Source: an uncultured Bacteroidales bacterium (GTDB lineage: Bacteria > Bacteroidota > Bacteroidia > Bacteroidales > P3). From it: a DNA stretch of 54,603 nucleotides. Every line of letters begins with the position of its first letter. Position 1 is the stretch's first letter. The notes beneath the pieces are model-generated. The model saw only the letters and a program-made list of their open reading frames with translations, made no database searches and was not told where the DNA came from. The position numbers and the translations under genes are program-made. The stretch covers positions 1 to 54,603 of the forward strand of contig ONQD01000025.1 of the NCBI GenBank assembly GCA_900319865.1. Reading direction: 5' to 3'. This document shows, in pieces, positions 44,152-53,515 of the stretch.

Positions 44152-45495
44152 ATGAAAGTAAATGAAATTATGGCTAACCTGGAAGCCAAACATCCGGGCG
44201 AAAACGAGTACTTACAGGCAGTTCGCGAGGTTCTTGAGACCATCGAGGAAGAATACAACAAACACCCCGAATTTGAGGCCAACAAGATTGTCGAGCGCAT
44301 TGTCGAGCCCGACCGTATCTTCACCTTCCGCGTGACTTGGGTCAACGATAAGGGTGAGGTTTGCACCAACTTGGGCTATCGCGTGCAGTTCAATGCCGCC
44401 CTCGGTGCTTACAAAGGCGGTCTCCGCTTCCACAAGGCTGTGAACGTTTCCATGCTGAAGTTCCTCGGTTTCGAGCAGATCTTCAAGAACAGCCTCACCA
44501 TGCTGCCTCTCGGCGGTGGTAAGGGTGGTTCTGACTTCGACCCCGTTGGAAAGAGCGACGCTGAAATCATGCGTTTCTGCCAGGCCTTCATGTATGAGCT
44601 GTGGCGCAACATCGGTCCCGATCAGGACAGCCCCGCCGGTGACGTAGGCGTTGGCGGCCGCGAGATTGGCTACCTCTATGGTGCTTACAAGAAACTGGCC
44701 CGCGAGCACAGCACTGGTGCTCTGACTGGAAAGAGCTATGGCTGGGGTGGTTCTCTGATCCGTCCCGAGGCTACCGGTTTCGGCGCTATCTACTATGTTG
44801 AGCGCATGGTGAAGGAAAAAGGTGACAAGATGGAAGGCAAGCGCATTGCTCTCTCTGGCTTCGGTAACGTTGCATGGGGTGCTGCTACCAAGGCTATTGA
44901 ACTCGGTGCCAAAGTTGTCGCTATCAGCGGCCCCGACGGTGTTTGCGAGATTCCCGACGGTATCACCAAGGAGATGATTGACTACATGCTTGACATGCGT
45001 GCCAGCAACCGCAACAAGGTTGAGGATATGGCCACCAAGTTCCCCGGCAAGGCTAAGTTCACCGCCGGCAAGAAGGCTTGGATTGTGAAGTGCGACATTG
45101 CTATGCCCTGCGCTTTCCAGAACGAACTTGCTGAGGAAGATGCCAATATGCTGCTCGACAATGGCGTGAAGTATGTTGCTGAGGTTTCCAACATGGGATG
45201 CCAGCCCGCCGCTATCGCTGCCATCCAGAAGAAGAAGGTTCCCTTCGGTCCTGGTAAGGCTGTCAACGCCGGTGGTGTTGCTACCTCTGGTCTCGAAATC
45301 TGCCAGAACGCTGAGCACCGCAACTGGACTGCTGAAGAGGTTGACAAGAACCTCCACACCATCATGAACAACATCTACGACATGTGCGTCGAGCACGGTC
45401 GTGAGGCTGATGGCCACATCAACTACGTGAAGGGCGCTAACATCGCCGGTTTCATGCGTGTTGCCAAGGCTATGGTTGCTCAGGGTATCATCTAA
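44152..45495 (+). CDS. gdhA: Glutamate dehydrogenase
   Basis: The 447-residue protein is a full-length hexameric-type Glu dehydrogenase: GAYKGGLRFHKAVN, LPLGGGKGGSDFDP with the catalytic Lys, SPAGDVGVGGREIG, RPEATGFG and the Rossmann loop GFGNVAWG. It interconverts glutamate and 2-oxoglutarate plus ammonia; the cofactor is probably NADP(H), by family resemblance. It is a single gene with a strong promoter and terminator. Its codon use is highly regular, consistent with strong expression. Confidence 0.97.
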   Translation: MKVNEIMANLEAKHPGENEYLQAVREVLETIEEEYNKHPEFEANKIVERIVEPDRIFTFRVTWVNDKGEVCTNLGYRVQFNAALGAYKGGLRFHKAVNVSMLKFLGFEQIFKNSLTMLPLGGGKGGSDFDPVGKSDAEIMRFCQAFMYELWRNIGPDQDSPAGDVGVGGREIGYLYGAYKKLAREHSTGALTGKSYGWGGSLIRPEATGFGAIYYVERMVKEKGDKMEGKRIALSGFGNVAWGAATKAIELGAKVVAISGPDGVCEIPDGITKEMIDYMLDMRASNRNKVEDMATKFPGKAKFTAGKKAWIVKCDIAMPCAFQNELAEEDANMLLDNGVKYVAEVSNMGCQPAAIAAIQKKKVPFGPGKAVNAGGVATSGLEICQNAEHRNWTAEEVDKNLHTIMNNIYDMCVEHGREADGHINYVKGANIAGFMRVAKAMVAQGII

Positions 45496-45539
45496 TAAGA
45501 TGTGTCTTCAGTAACTTTTCTTAAAGTTTAACTGTCAAT

Positions 45540-45584
45540 ACAGAACGGGTGTCCTTTTGAGTTGATACCCGTTCTGTTTTTTTT
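45540..45584 (+). terminator. Terminator of gdhA
   Basis: Perfect 11-bp arms ACAGAACGGGT (45540-45550) / ACCCGTTCTGT (45567-45577) followed by seven more T residues. Confidence 0.9.
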
Positions 45585-45595
45585 AGATTGCCGAT

Positions 45596-46951
45596 ATGCA
45601 GTTGAAAAACATACCCCGTTGGGCACTTTGGGTTATCCTGATGCTGTTGTTTACCGCATCGGTTGGGGTGTGTCATGGATTGTTGCGGAATGACCGGGTT
45701 TATTCTGTGGTGCAAAGGTGGGTCAAGACCTACGAGATGCAGAGACATGATGGAACAGTGTCGGCGTACCAGGTAAGTAAACCCTACACCCGTCCCAACA
45801 ACGAGAATATGCTGCATTTCGATGCAGAGCATTACCAGTTGATAAAGAAGTATCTGTACCTCCCGCCCTGTCCTCCGTGCAGCTATGCATTCTTTCCGTT
45901 GTTTCCGCTTTTGTGGCGGTTGACTCATCTGGGTGCCATTGGGATATCAGCAGTCAATTGGATATTGTTCGGACTGGGCATGTTGCTGTTGTTGCAGCTC
46001 TTCAAAAAGGTTCCACGCTGGGAGTATCTATTGCTTTTCTGCATGCCGTATCTGGTGATATTCATGATACCCTATACCGAAGCCCTCTTTTTTGTTTGTA
46101 TATCCTTGGGCATATTAGGTTTTGTGAAAGACCGATATTGGGTATATTTCCTTGGTTTTATGCTTGGTGCAATGACGCGGTCGGCAGGCAATATCATCGT
46201 GGTGGCATGGGTGATTGTCGACGTGTTGAATATGATTTATTCAAAGGGCAGTTTAAAGAGGCTTGTGGCTGACATAACAAAACATCTCTTGCCCGTGGTA
46301 ATTGGAATTGCCGCGGTGGTGTTGTTCCAGCATAGCCATGGTGCCGAGCATTGGTTTCAATATGTTGTTGCCCAAGGGGAATGGGGCAAAGAGTTGTCTC
46401 TCCCCGTATGGCCATTCACCAATTGGAGTGTGGAAAATGAAAGTGTGACCAACCCCCTGTTGTTCATCCTGACCATCCCGGCATTGGTGTGGTTGGGCTC
46501 GGTCCTCATCGGGGGTCTGAGAAAGAATAGACAAGAGAAATCGGCTCTCGACACCATGCAACAGCTTCGTATCCTGTCGGTACTGTTCTTTGTTGGCAAT
46601 GTTCTCCTCGCCCTCTTCACCCAGAAGGGTTGTATGTATTCCCTGTCGCGGTTGCTGACATGCACTCCTTTCTTCGTTTTTCTGCTGCTCGATTTTGCCA
46701 ATAGCGAGATAAAGCCATTGTGGAAATGGATGATTGGTCTGTTTTTCGTCCTGGCGGCAGTGTTGTGCTTCAATCTGTTTACTTATATTGGTTGTTGGGT
46801 TGTCTTTTTGATGCTTGCCTTGGTGTTCTATCATTCCCACATGGGCCAAAGGGTCAAGCTCACAGCATGCCTAATCACCATATTCCTGAATGTCCTTTGG
46901 ACAGCCTACCTTTTCAATAACTTCCTTACAGGCAGTTGGATTTTCACTTGA
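45596..46951 (+). CDS. PIG-V-like multi-pass membrane glycosyltransferase
   Basis: The 451-residue protein has about ten hydrophobic segments. The first luminal/periplasmic loop carries MLHFDAEHYQLIKKYLYL, like the Asp-containing catalytic loop of GT-C/PIG-V mannosyltransferases, followed by AFFPLFPLLWRLTH and, later, IPYTEALFFVCISLG, both typical of the PIG-V family. It probably transfers a sugar from a lipid-linked donor on the outer face of the inner membrane. The acceptor is unknown. The gene starts 12 bases after the gdhA terminator and may share a transcript with the next gene (79 bases apart). Confidence 0.75.
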   Translation: MQLKNIPRWALWVILMLLFTASVGVCHGLLRNDRVYSVVQRWVKTYEMQRHDGTVSAYQVSKPYTRPNNENMLHFDAEHYQLIKKYLYLPPCPPCSYAFFPLFPLLWRLTHLGAIGISAVNWILFGLGMLLLLQLFKKVPRWEYLLLFCMPYLVIFMIPYTEALFFVCISLGILGFVKDRYWVYFLGFMLGAMTRSAGNIIVVAWVIVDVLNMIYSKGSLKRLVADITKHLLPVVIGIAAVVLFQHSHGAEHWFQYVVAQGEWGKELSLPVWPFTNWSVENESVTNPLLFILTIPALVWLGSVLIGGLRKNRQEKSALDTMQQLRILSVLFFVGNVLLALFTQKGCMYSLSRLLTCTPFFVFLLLDFANSEIKPLWKWMIGLFFVLAAVLCFNLFTYIGCWVVFLMLALVFYHSHMGQRVKLTACLITIFLNVLWTAYLFNNFLTGSWIFT

Positions 46952-47030
46952 TTCTTTCACGGAGTGGGTCCCAGCTGCAGAGTAGGATATCCCTTTTAAA
47001 ACAAAATAGACTATTATAAAATTGACAATC

Positions 47031-48074
47031 ATGAACAAAAAGTACTCTTTCAAAGTGTTTATCCTCCTTCTGTTGGGAGGAATGTTAATTTCGTCGTGCC
47101 ATGAGGAAAAAATCACTCCGATACCCAATATGGTGGAACCGCGTGTTATTTTCGACACAGACCTTGGGTCGTCGACCGATGACCTCTTCGCCTTGCAGTT
47201 GCTCTACCGCTATCACGACATGGGGCAGTGCATGCTGCTTGGCATAGTGGTGGACAGGATGGGCGAGAACAATGCCCGAATTGCTGATGTGATGAACACT
47301 TATTATGGTCACGGCAATATGCCTATCGGTTTGGAACGGCAGGGCGTTGCGAATCCCCAAGTGTGGATTGACTATTCCGAGTTGCCAAACTATCGGAACG
47401 AGGACGGCTCGCTGATGTTTCAACGCACACGCAACGACTATTCTTCGGTGACCGACGGATGGAAGCTTTACCGTCAGCTGCTTTCCGCACAACCTGACCA
47501 TTCGGTGAGTATTGTGTCGGTGGGATTTGTCACTTCGCTGGCCCGCCTGCTGCAGTCGGAAGGTGATGAGTATTCGCCGCTGAACGGGGTGGACCTGGTT
47601 CGCAAGAAAGTGAAATGTGCCTATTTGATGGGAGGAGTGTTCGGCGAGGCAGTTGAGCCCGACTATAATTTCCTCCAGGCCATTGCTTTCAGCCGTATCT
47701 TCTTCCAATTGTGGCCCAAGGATGTGAATATTATTTTCTCGCCAGGCGAAGTGGGCGATGCCATAGAATATGAGCCGGAGAAGGTGATTGCCGACATCTC
47801 CTGGACCGATGTGCATCCCATCAAGCAGGTGTATATGAATTGTGACTGCAACACAGGCCAGAAGATGTGGGATCCCTTGCCCGTTTTCAATGCTGTGCTG
47901 GGCGATTCGCTGTTCTACCTCTCCGAGCGGGGAACGGTGGTATACGACGATGAGGGTGTGCTTCACTTTACTGCCGACCCCCGTGGCAACTGCCGCTATC
48001 AGGAGCCGGGCAGTCAGCCTTGGGCCTATGCCATGCTGCAGCGCATCCGCCAATCGAACACGGCCTGGAAATAG
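47031..48074 (+). CDS. Nucleoside hydrolase-like lipoprotein
   Basis: About 347 residues from the ATG at 47031. A lipoprotein signal precedes Cys24 (LISSC). The mature protein starts with the calcium-binding motif of inosine-uridine nucleoside hydrolases in the form FDTDLGSSTDD, and has YLMGGVF and later MWDPLPVFNAV, which matches the second Asp site (usually H-DPL). It should cleave the N-glycosidic bond of nucleosides or similar compounds at the cell envelope. The usual catalytic His before the second Asp appears as Lys-Met-Trp here, so activity is uncertain. Confidence 0.85.
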   Translation: MNKKYSFKVFILLLLGGMLISSCHEEKITPIPNMVEPRVIFDTDLGSSTDDLFALQLLYRYHDMGQCMLLGIVVDRMGENNARIADVMNTYYGHGNMPIGLERQGVANPQVWIDYSELPNYRNEDGSLMFQRTRNDYSSVTDGWKLYRQLLSAQPDHSVSIVSVGFVTSLARLLQSEGDEYSPLNGVDLVRKKVKCAYLMGGVFGEAVEPDYNFLQAIAFSRIFFQLWPKDVNIIFSPGEVGDAIEYEPEKVIADISWTDVHPIKQVYMNCDCNTGQKMWDPLPVFNAVLGDSLFYLSERGTVVYDDEGVLHFTADPRGNCRYQEPGSQPWAYAMLQRIRQSNTAWK

Positions 48075-48186
48075 TGTTCAGAATAGGCGAAAAATGACAT
48101 TGCCATTCTCTTGACTTCTTTTATACAGGCATTTGCCCATGAGGTCTCCAAGAGCCACAACACCTCATCAAAAACAACGCAGTGCA

Positions 48187-48612
48187 ATGAAACATATCGA
48201 AATCATCAACGGACCGAATCTGAACCTCACCAGCAAGCGCGAGCCTGCCATCTATGGAAACACCACTATGGAGGAGATGGTGGACGCACTCAGACGGCGT
48301 TTTCCGGATGTAGAGATAGGCTACTACCAGAGTAACGTCGAGGGTGAGATTATCAACCGCCTGCACGAGGTGGGTTTTTCCGCCCAGGGCATTATCCTCA
48401 ACGCCGGGGGCTACAGCCACACCAGCGTGGCCATCCACGATGCCATTGCTGCCATCACCACTCCTGTCATCGAGGTGCATATCAGCAACATCTTCGCCCG
48501 TGAGGAGTATCGCCGCCATTCCCTCCTCAGCGATGTATGCCGCGGAGTTGTCTGCGGCCTCGGATTGGAGGGCTACCGTTTTGCTGTCGAGTCATTCCTA
48601 AACGACAGGTAG
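48187..48612 (+). CDS. aroQ: Type II 3-dehydroquinate dehydratase
   Basis: About 141 residues from the ATG at 48187; a longer in-frame start adds a sequence atypical for the family. It has INGPNLNLTSKREPAIYGN, GIILNAGGYSHTSVAIHDA and EVHISNIFAREEYRRHS, the three active-site blocks, including the Tyr (in AIYGN) and the His in EVHISN. It dehydrates 3-dehydroquinate in the shikimate pathway as a dodecamer. It is two bases from the next gene. Confidence 0.95.
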   Translation: MKHIEIINGPNLNLTSKREPAIYGNTTMEEMVDALRRRFPDVEIGYYQSNVEGEIINRLHEVGFSAQGIILNAGGYSHTSVAIHDAIAAITTPVIEVHISNIFAREEYRRHSLLSDVCRGVVCGLGLEGYRFAVESFLNDR

Positions 48613-48614
48613 CA

Positions 48615-50084
48615 ATGAGACGCCTCCTTGCCATAATCGCTTTCCTTGTCACGGGGTGTACCCTTTGGGCCAATGGCGACCCTGTGGCGACGTTCTGTGC
48701 CCTAACCCTCTCGCGCAACCCAATCGGTGTGCATGTCCCCGAGGTGCAGCTCAAAGACGAGCACCTCACCGTCACCCCCGTGGGCCGCTACACGCTGGTG
48801 CGGGTTGAATATCTCCTCTACAACAACAGCAAGAAGGACTTTGCCAACTTGCCCTATGGCTTCCCCATCGACTATTACCGTCACGGTTCCGAGCGTTGGG
48901 CATCCCTCGACGGCAACTCCGAGAGCGTGGCCGAAGTAGGCTGGCGTGACGACTACATCACTGAAGTCGCCTTTACCCTCAACGGCATCCAGCTTCCCTT
49001 CCAAATCTCTGCCGACAGCCTGCTGAAGGCAGGTCGCCCCCTCCTCACTCCCGCCGAGGCGGCCAAAGACAAGAATGGCGACCTCTTCGAAACCCGCCTC
49101 GACAGCATCAACTACGCCCTCTACGAGTACGAGAGCGACCTCTTGCGCCGTTGGTATTATACCCGCCTCAACATCCCTGCCGGCAAAGCGGTCAAACTGG
49201 TGGTGCAATACCGCGTTGAAAATAGTTGCACGGTGAGTTTGCCCCAACAAGATGCTCAGGTCAGTCAGCCCCGTGGACACTGCCGATTTGCCTACGACTT
49301 CTCTCCCGCCTCCTACTGGGGCAATGGCAAGGCAGAGACCTTCGCTGTGCTGGTCGATGTTTCACAAGTGCGTTCTGGGCGCAATTTGGAGGACACAAGC
49401 AGTTGTGTTCCCCACGGCCTCCCAATGCACAAGATGAAGGGCGACCGCTGGCACTACGAGACACGCAACTTCGACTTAGCCAAGGCCGAGCCGCTTAGCT
49501 TTTACTACTGGTTTGAAAATGAGCCCGCCCACCTCACCGACCTCTTCAACCACCGCATCTCCCCCGACCGCTACACTGTTGAAGTGAGTGGCTCCGCCCC
49601 CAAATATCCCGCTGCCAACCTGTCGGACATGGACCTTGGCACCACCGCTGTGCTCCTTCCGGACAAAGCCGACTCGCTCCATATCACCGTCCATTTCAAA
49701 CAGCCCACCAAGGTGAAGACCATCGTCTTCTACAACGGCTACTGCAAGAACGCCGACACGTGGCAAGCCAACAGCCGTGTTGCATCCATGATGGTCTATG
49801 ACACCTGCTGCTGCGACCGGTGGCACACACCGCTCTTTTGCGACTATTACAACCCTTCGCCCGATTACATCAAAGGCTTTGAGTACCTCCCCAAGCAGCT
49901 CCGCGCTACCGCGCCCGTCGATTTCACCTGGCAGGGACTCACCGATGCCGCCGAAATCATCCACATCTCCGACTACTATGGCAACAAACCTGTCACCGAG
50001 TTGTATTTTGCCATCGCCACGGTGGCCAAAGGCAACAGATACAGCGACATCTGCGTCTCTGAGATAGTCCTTCTGGGAGAGTAG
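48615..50084 (+). CDS. Secreted protein with a C-terminal NADase-type glycan-binding-like domain
   Basis: About 489 residues from the ATG at 48615 (two bases after aroQ). A signal peptide (about 1-20) is followed by a beta-rich region of unknown fold (about 30-330), with PYGFPIDYY and NYALYEYESDLLRRWYYTRL. The C-terminal about 140 residues look like the discoidin-like NADase-type glycan-binding domain: YPAANLSDMDLGTTAV, VKTIVFYNGYCKNADTWQAN, ending SDICVSEIVLLGE. Probably periplasmic or surface-exposed and glycan-binding. Why it is coupled to aroQ is unclear. Confidence 0.75.
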   Translation: MRRLLAIIAFLVTGCTLWANGDPVATFCALTLSRNPIGVHVPEVQLKDEHLTVTPVGRYTLVRVEYLLYNNSKKDFANLPYGFPIDYYRHGSERWASLDGNSESVAEVGWRDDYITEVAFTLNGIQLPFQISADSLLKAGRPLLTPAEAAKDKNGDLFETRLDSINYALYEYESDLLRRWYYTRLNIPAGKAVKLVVQYRVENSCTVSLPQQDAQVSQPRGHCRFAYDFSPASYWGNGKAETFAVLVDVSQVRSGRNLEDTSSCVPHGLPMHKMKGDRWHYETRNFDLAKAEPLSFYYWFENEPAHLTDLFNHRISPDRYTVEVSGSAPKYPAANLSDMDLGTTAVLLPDKADSLHITVHFKQPTKVKTIVFYNGYCKNADTWQANSRVASMMVYDTCCCDRWHTPLFCDYYNPSPDYIKGFEYLPKQLRATAPVDFTWQGLTDAAEIIHISDYYGNKPVTELYFAIATVAKGNRYSDICVSEIVLLGE

Positions 50085-50137
50085 GAAGCCATCTTTCTCA
50101 CTTTTTTTTCAATAGCGGTGTAAGATTTTGCTCGTTC

Positions 50138-50653
50138 ATGCGACTACTATGTATGAAACGTCAATCAAAGGAAATATCGCAATTCGAAGCCGACTATCTG
50201 GTCCTCCAGCCCGCCATGCAGCGCATGGCCGAGCGCCTTCTGGGCAATGAGGATGAGGCCGCCGACGTGGTGCAGGATTGTTTTGTAACCCTTTGGTCCG
50301 AACGCGAAAGCCTGAAAAGAGTACTCAACCGCGAGGCTTGGTGCATCACCTTGGTCAAGCGCCGCTGTGTCGACCTCATGCGGCGTCGTCATCCCTCGGT
50401 CAGCATCGACGCTCTTGCCGATGTGGCCGACGAGGATTTCTCCGACCGCGACGAATTGCAGCAGCTGGCCGTCACACTCATTGGCCGACTGCCTGAGCGT
50501 CAGCAACAAGTGTTGCAAATGAAACACTTCGATGCTGTCGACACAGCCACCATTGCCCGCACCCTCCAAATTACCGAGGGCAATGTCTACACCATCCTCT
50601 CCCGTGCATACAAGTCAATTAAACAAATGCTTCTAGACTATGAAAAAGAATAG
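50138..50653 (+). CDS. ECF-type RNA polymerase sigma factor
   Basis: 171 residues (or 166 from the ATG at 50153). Region 2 spans NEDEAADVVQDCFVTLWSER to VDLMRRR, region 4 spans RLPERQQQVLQMKHF to GNVYTILSRAYKSIKQML. It should direct RNA polymerase to a small regulon, probably including the genes after it. The 3' end overlaps the next gene by 14 bases, as is usual for sigma/anti-sigma pairs. Upstream, TAAGATTTTGC at 50121-50131 resembles a -7 box with one extra base; autoregulation is possible but not shown. Confidence 0.93.
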   Translation: MRLLCMKRQSKEISQFEADYLVLQPAMQRMAERLLGNEDEAADVVQDCFVTLWSERESLKRVLNREAWCITLVKRRCVDLMRRRHPSVSIDALADVADEDFSDRDELQQLAVTLIGRLPERQQQVLQMKHFDAVDTATIARTLQITEGNVYTILSRAYKSIKQMLLDYEKE

Positions 50654-51335
50654 CAACACCCCGCCGACGCTCGAGGACCTCCTGTCGTCGATAGAACATC
50701 AAGGCCGTGATGCCCGCCGTCGCGAACAGATCTCGGCGATGCTAGAGCGCATGGCCGCCGAGGAGTCCGCCGCCCGCCGCCACACCGTGCGCCTGTGGAC
50801 AGTGCGTGTGGCAGTGGCCGCCAGCGTGGTGGGCATCATCATAACTGTCGTCCGGCTGATGCAACCCCAACCGCAGCCTGTGGGCTCCCAGATGGCGCAG
50901 GCTCCAAGCATTGTTCCGCCTGTTCTCCATAGTGATTCTGTGCTGCACTCATCCGAAACGGCCACGGTGTCGCCAACCCAAGCTCCGGTCACCCTGCAGC
51001 CTTCGGCCGCATCAGATACGCTTCCCCGTATGGTTCATACTATGGAAGGTGAAAGCTCCGAGGCAGCGGCTCCCATGCTTGTTCATCCCATGCCCGCGCA
51101 GCTTTTGGCCGAGGCAGAGATGGCGGCGGTGCCCGAAGGGGACATCCGTTCATTCCAACAGCCACAGATACCCCTCGAGACTCTCGCACAGTCCGAGCCT
51201 GCCAGTGCTCCCGAGGCTCCCGAGGAGGACACTCCCGCCGCCAAGCCCAAACCGAGCGGCAATTCCTTCTTCAAACTGTTCGAGCCTAAACCCAGCATGA
51301 TGGAAGGTACAATGCTGGCATTCCATATAATTTAG
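50640..51335 (+). CDS. Putative membrane anti-sigma factor
   Basis: The 231-residue protein has an N-terminal cytoplasmic helical part (about 1-50, with LEDLLSSIEHQG), a membrane segment (about 53-74) and a long Pro/Ala/Ser-rich, probably disordered periplasmic part. It has no zinc-binding His-Cys motif. The layout and the 14-base overlap with the sigma gene suggest an anti-sigma factor, but I see no family motif, so this is inference. A membrane-embedded regulator of unrelated type is the alternative. Confidence 0.6.
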   Translation: MKKNSNTPPTLEDLLSSIEHQGRDARRREQISAMLERMAAEESAARRHTVRLWTVRVAVAASVVGIIITVVRLMQPQPQPVGSQMAQAPSIVPPVLHSDSVLHSSETATVSPTQAPVTLQPSAASDTLPRMVHTMEGESSEAAAPMLVHPMPAQLLAEAEMAAVPEGDIRSFQQPQIPLETLAQSEPASAPEAPEEDTPAAKPKPSGNSFFKLFEPKPSMMEGTMLAFHII

Positions 51336-51360
51336 TAACATCCATTAAAATACCCATATT

Positions 51361-52083
51361 ATGAAACACCTATCCGTCATTGTCGCACTTCTTGTGCTCG
51401 CCACCAATGTCCACGCGCAGGCCGATACCTCGGCTACCGGTGCCTGTGCCGATACCACCAACGAAAAGGCTTTCAATCTCACTCTTGGTCTGCAGGCATG
51501 TCCTACGTACTTCTTCACAAATAACCCCCGTTCCCCATACGAAAGCCGTTGCGGATTCTCGCTCCAGATTCCGCTTTTGGTCCAATGGCAGATCTCCCCG
51601 CACTGGGGTCTGGCATCGGGACTTCGCTACGACTTCAATTGGAACCCTCTCTATTATAATGTTGAACCCGCTGCCGACCAAGGCCTCCAATTCCTTTCCA
51701 CTCCTACCACCTCCACGCAATATTCCCATCTTTTCTGCAGCCATCTCGGCATCCCTCTTCACGTTAATTGGTATCCCTGGCCCAAATACAGAAACGACCT
51801 CTGGCTTACCTTCGACATTTTTGCCGCCTATGCAGTCAATAGCCATTTCGTCATCAAGAACCACCAGGTGGAATCGTCGGGGGACAACCTTTCCATCTCC
51901 ACACAGCGACAAACCGTCAGCTCGCCCCTTCAGCCTTGGAAGCTCGAATTGGGCCTTACCGTCGGCACCAACCGCCTGGGCTTCATCCATGGCGTAAGAG
52001 TGTTCACCAACTGCCTGCCCTCCTACATCGACCCCTCCACCCACAATGCCTACTACACCTCCGGAATCAGTGTCTATTTTTAA
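51361..52083 (+). CDS. Outer-membrane beta-barrel protein
   Basis: The 240-residue product has a signal peptide (about 1-19, ending NVHAQ), then amphipathic beta strands every 15-20 residues (WGLASGLRYDFNWNPL, LDLWLTFDIF-like) and an aromatic C-terminus (GISVYF). It looks like a PorT-family or OmpX-like small barrel. It lies 25 bases after the putative anti-sigma gene and is the likely target of the sigma factor. Confidence 0.8.
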   Translation: MKHLSVIVALLVLATNVHAQADTSATGACADTTNEKAFNLTLGLQACPTYFFTNNPRSPYESRCGFSLQIPLLVQWQISPHWGLASGLRYDFNWNPLYYNVEPAADQGLQFLSTPTTSTQYSHLFCSHLGIPLHVNWYPWPKYRNDLWLTFDIFAAYAVNSHFVIKNHQVESSGDNLSISTQRQTVSSPLQPWKLELGLTVGTNRLGFIHGVRVFTNCLPSYIDPSTHNAYYTSGISVYF

Positions 52084-52108
52084 TCATATCCTCAAAAAAT
52101 ACCTTATC

Positions 52109-52957
52109 ATGAAAAGAGCACTTTATCCAACCGGCAAATCTACCATGTTTGCCCTCGCTTTCTTCGTCGTAATGACTTTTGTCGGCCTCACGGCATCCCA
52201 TGCACAGAACGACACGCTCAATCCGCTCCTTTCCACCACAGGCCCCAACGTGTTGGGTGTGGGCCGCATACAGTGGAGCAGTTCGTTGGACTACTACCAC
52301 CTTTCTCAAAAATACAATCAGGCACAGCCCCTCATGGCAACCAACAGCTTTGGCGCCACCACCAGCCTGCGGTTTGGCGTCGGCAACCGGGCCGAGCTCT
52401 CTCTCAATGTCTCCGGTGCCTACTCCCGGTTCTTTCCCCAACGCCTGGACATCACTCCCTCCAATGCCCAGAATTACTACCCGTCGGTTGGGGTCAAACT
52501 CCTGTTGAACGAGGGTAGCGGCTGGCTGCCCAAAGTATCATTCTACACCCATGTGGTTCTGGCCATCGGTCAGAATGCCTATCAACCCGACCAGTGGTTC
52601 AAACAGGTGCAGCCCGAAATAGGCCTCATGTTCCGCAACAACCTGGGTGGCGGCTATGTGCTCGACTATTCCTTGGGCTATATGTGGAACGCCCTCTCCG
52701 GTCCCGGCATCGATATAAAGAACCAGATACAATACTCCCTCTTTGCTCGCAAACTGGTTGGCGACCGCTACACCTTCGGCGTGGGCTTCGGCAACAACAA
52801 CAGCGCCCATCGTTTTGCCGGCGACCTGGAATTCCGCTATCTTGCCAACCCCAGCCTCCAACTTTCGGCCCGGCTGGGAGGCACCTTCGGGTTCCAGTCA
52901 ACCGACTATTCCGCACAGGCCCACGCCCTCTTGGGTGTCCATTGGACCCTCCGGTAG
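52109..52957 (+). CDS. Outer-membrane transporter-like barrel protein
   Basis: About 282 residues from the ATG at 52109, which begins a clear signal peptide; the ORF opening upstream lies within the preceding gene. The mature part has the look of the MetA-pathway/phenol-degradation-type outer-membrane barrels: NVLGVGRIQWSSSLDYYH, TTSLRFGVGNRAELSLNVSG, ending GVHWTLR. It probably forms a barrel pore. A terminator follows at 52989-53042, so this closes the sigma unit. Confidence 0.78.
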   Translation: MKRALYPTGKSTMFALAFFVVMTFVGLTASHAQNDTLNPLLSTTGPNVLGVGRIQWSSSLDYYHLSQKYNQAQPLMATNSFGATTSLRFGVGNRAELSLNVSGAYSRFFPQRLDITPSNAQNYYPSVGVKLLLNEGSGWLPKVSFYTHVVLAIGQNAYQPDQWFKQVQPEIGLMFRNNLGGGYVLDYSLGYMWNALSGPGIDIKNQIQYSLFARKLVGDRYTFGVGFGNNNSAHRFAGDLEFRYLANPSLQLSARLGGTFGFQSTDYSAQAHALLGVHWTLR

Positions 52958-52988
52958 GTCGACCGAACAGGCGACCCATAACACACAT

Positions 52989-53049
52989 CCACTGGAGTCG
53001 GGCACGGACTGCAACAAAAACCCATCCGGCCAACTCCAGTGGCTTTTTT
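52989..53049 (+). terminator. Terminator of the sigma-barrel operon
   Basis: Perfect 10-bp arms CCACTGGAGT (52989-52998) / ACTCCAGTGG (53033-53042), a long loop, then seven T residues. Confidence 0.7.
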
Positions 53050-53172
53050 TCCCCCGACGGGCTCCGCCCATACTGCCAGCCCTAATCACCCACCCCGTGG
53101 CCGATACCATTAATGTAAAGGTTTTAGTTTTAAAAAAACTTATTTATACAGCCTCGAAGAGGCCGAATATCA

Positions 53173-53283
53173 ATAACACCGTACAAGCAATAAACGGTGT
53201 CGCGACCGAATGGGAGCAACATCGTATATTGCGCAGTGCGGTGACAGAATATACTCACTCCTAGCGTCCCGAAAGGACGCGAC
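53173..53283 (+). repeat. Dispersed structured repeat, copy A
   Basis: Three blocks are shared, in inverted orientation, with 54389-54463: ATAACACCGTACAAGC (53173-53188), GCGCAGTGCGGTGACA (53231-53246) and a hairpin GCGTCC/GGACGC followed by GAC (53264-53283). The first block can pair with the second (CACCG/CGGTG). Copy A has about 42 bases between the first two blocks against 5 in copy B. No gene lies in 53050-53515. Confidence 0.75.
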
Positions 53284-53515
53284 AATGAAAAGATTTTGCA
53301 AAAAACAGTCATGTGTTGTACTAGAGCGAATGTAGAGTGGGATTATCTGGATATGGCATGCGCTTTTATAGGGGTGCATATTGGCCACCCAAAGGTTGAA
53401 TAATTGGACAAATACCATCCGCCCGCCATCACAATTGGCGAATGGTAAGTACGTGATAACATGTGTTCTAACGAACTAATCTTTGTCGGTAGTAGGATAA
53501 ATCAAATTATTTGTG

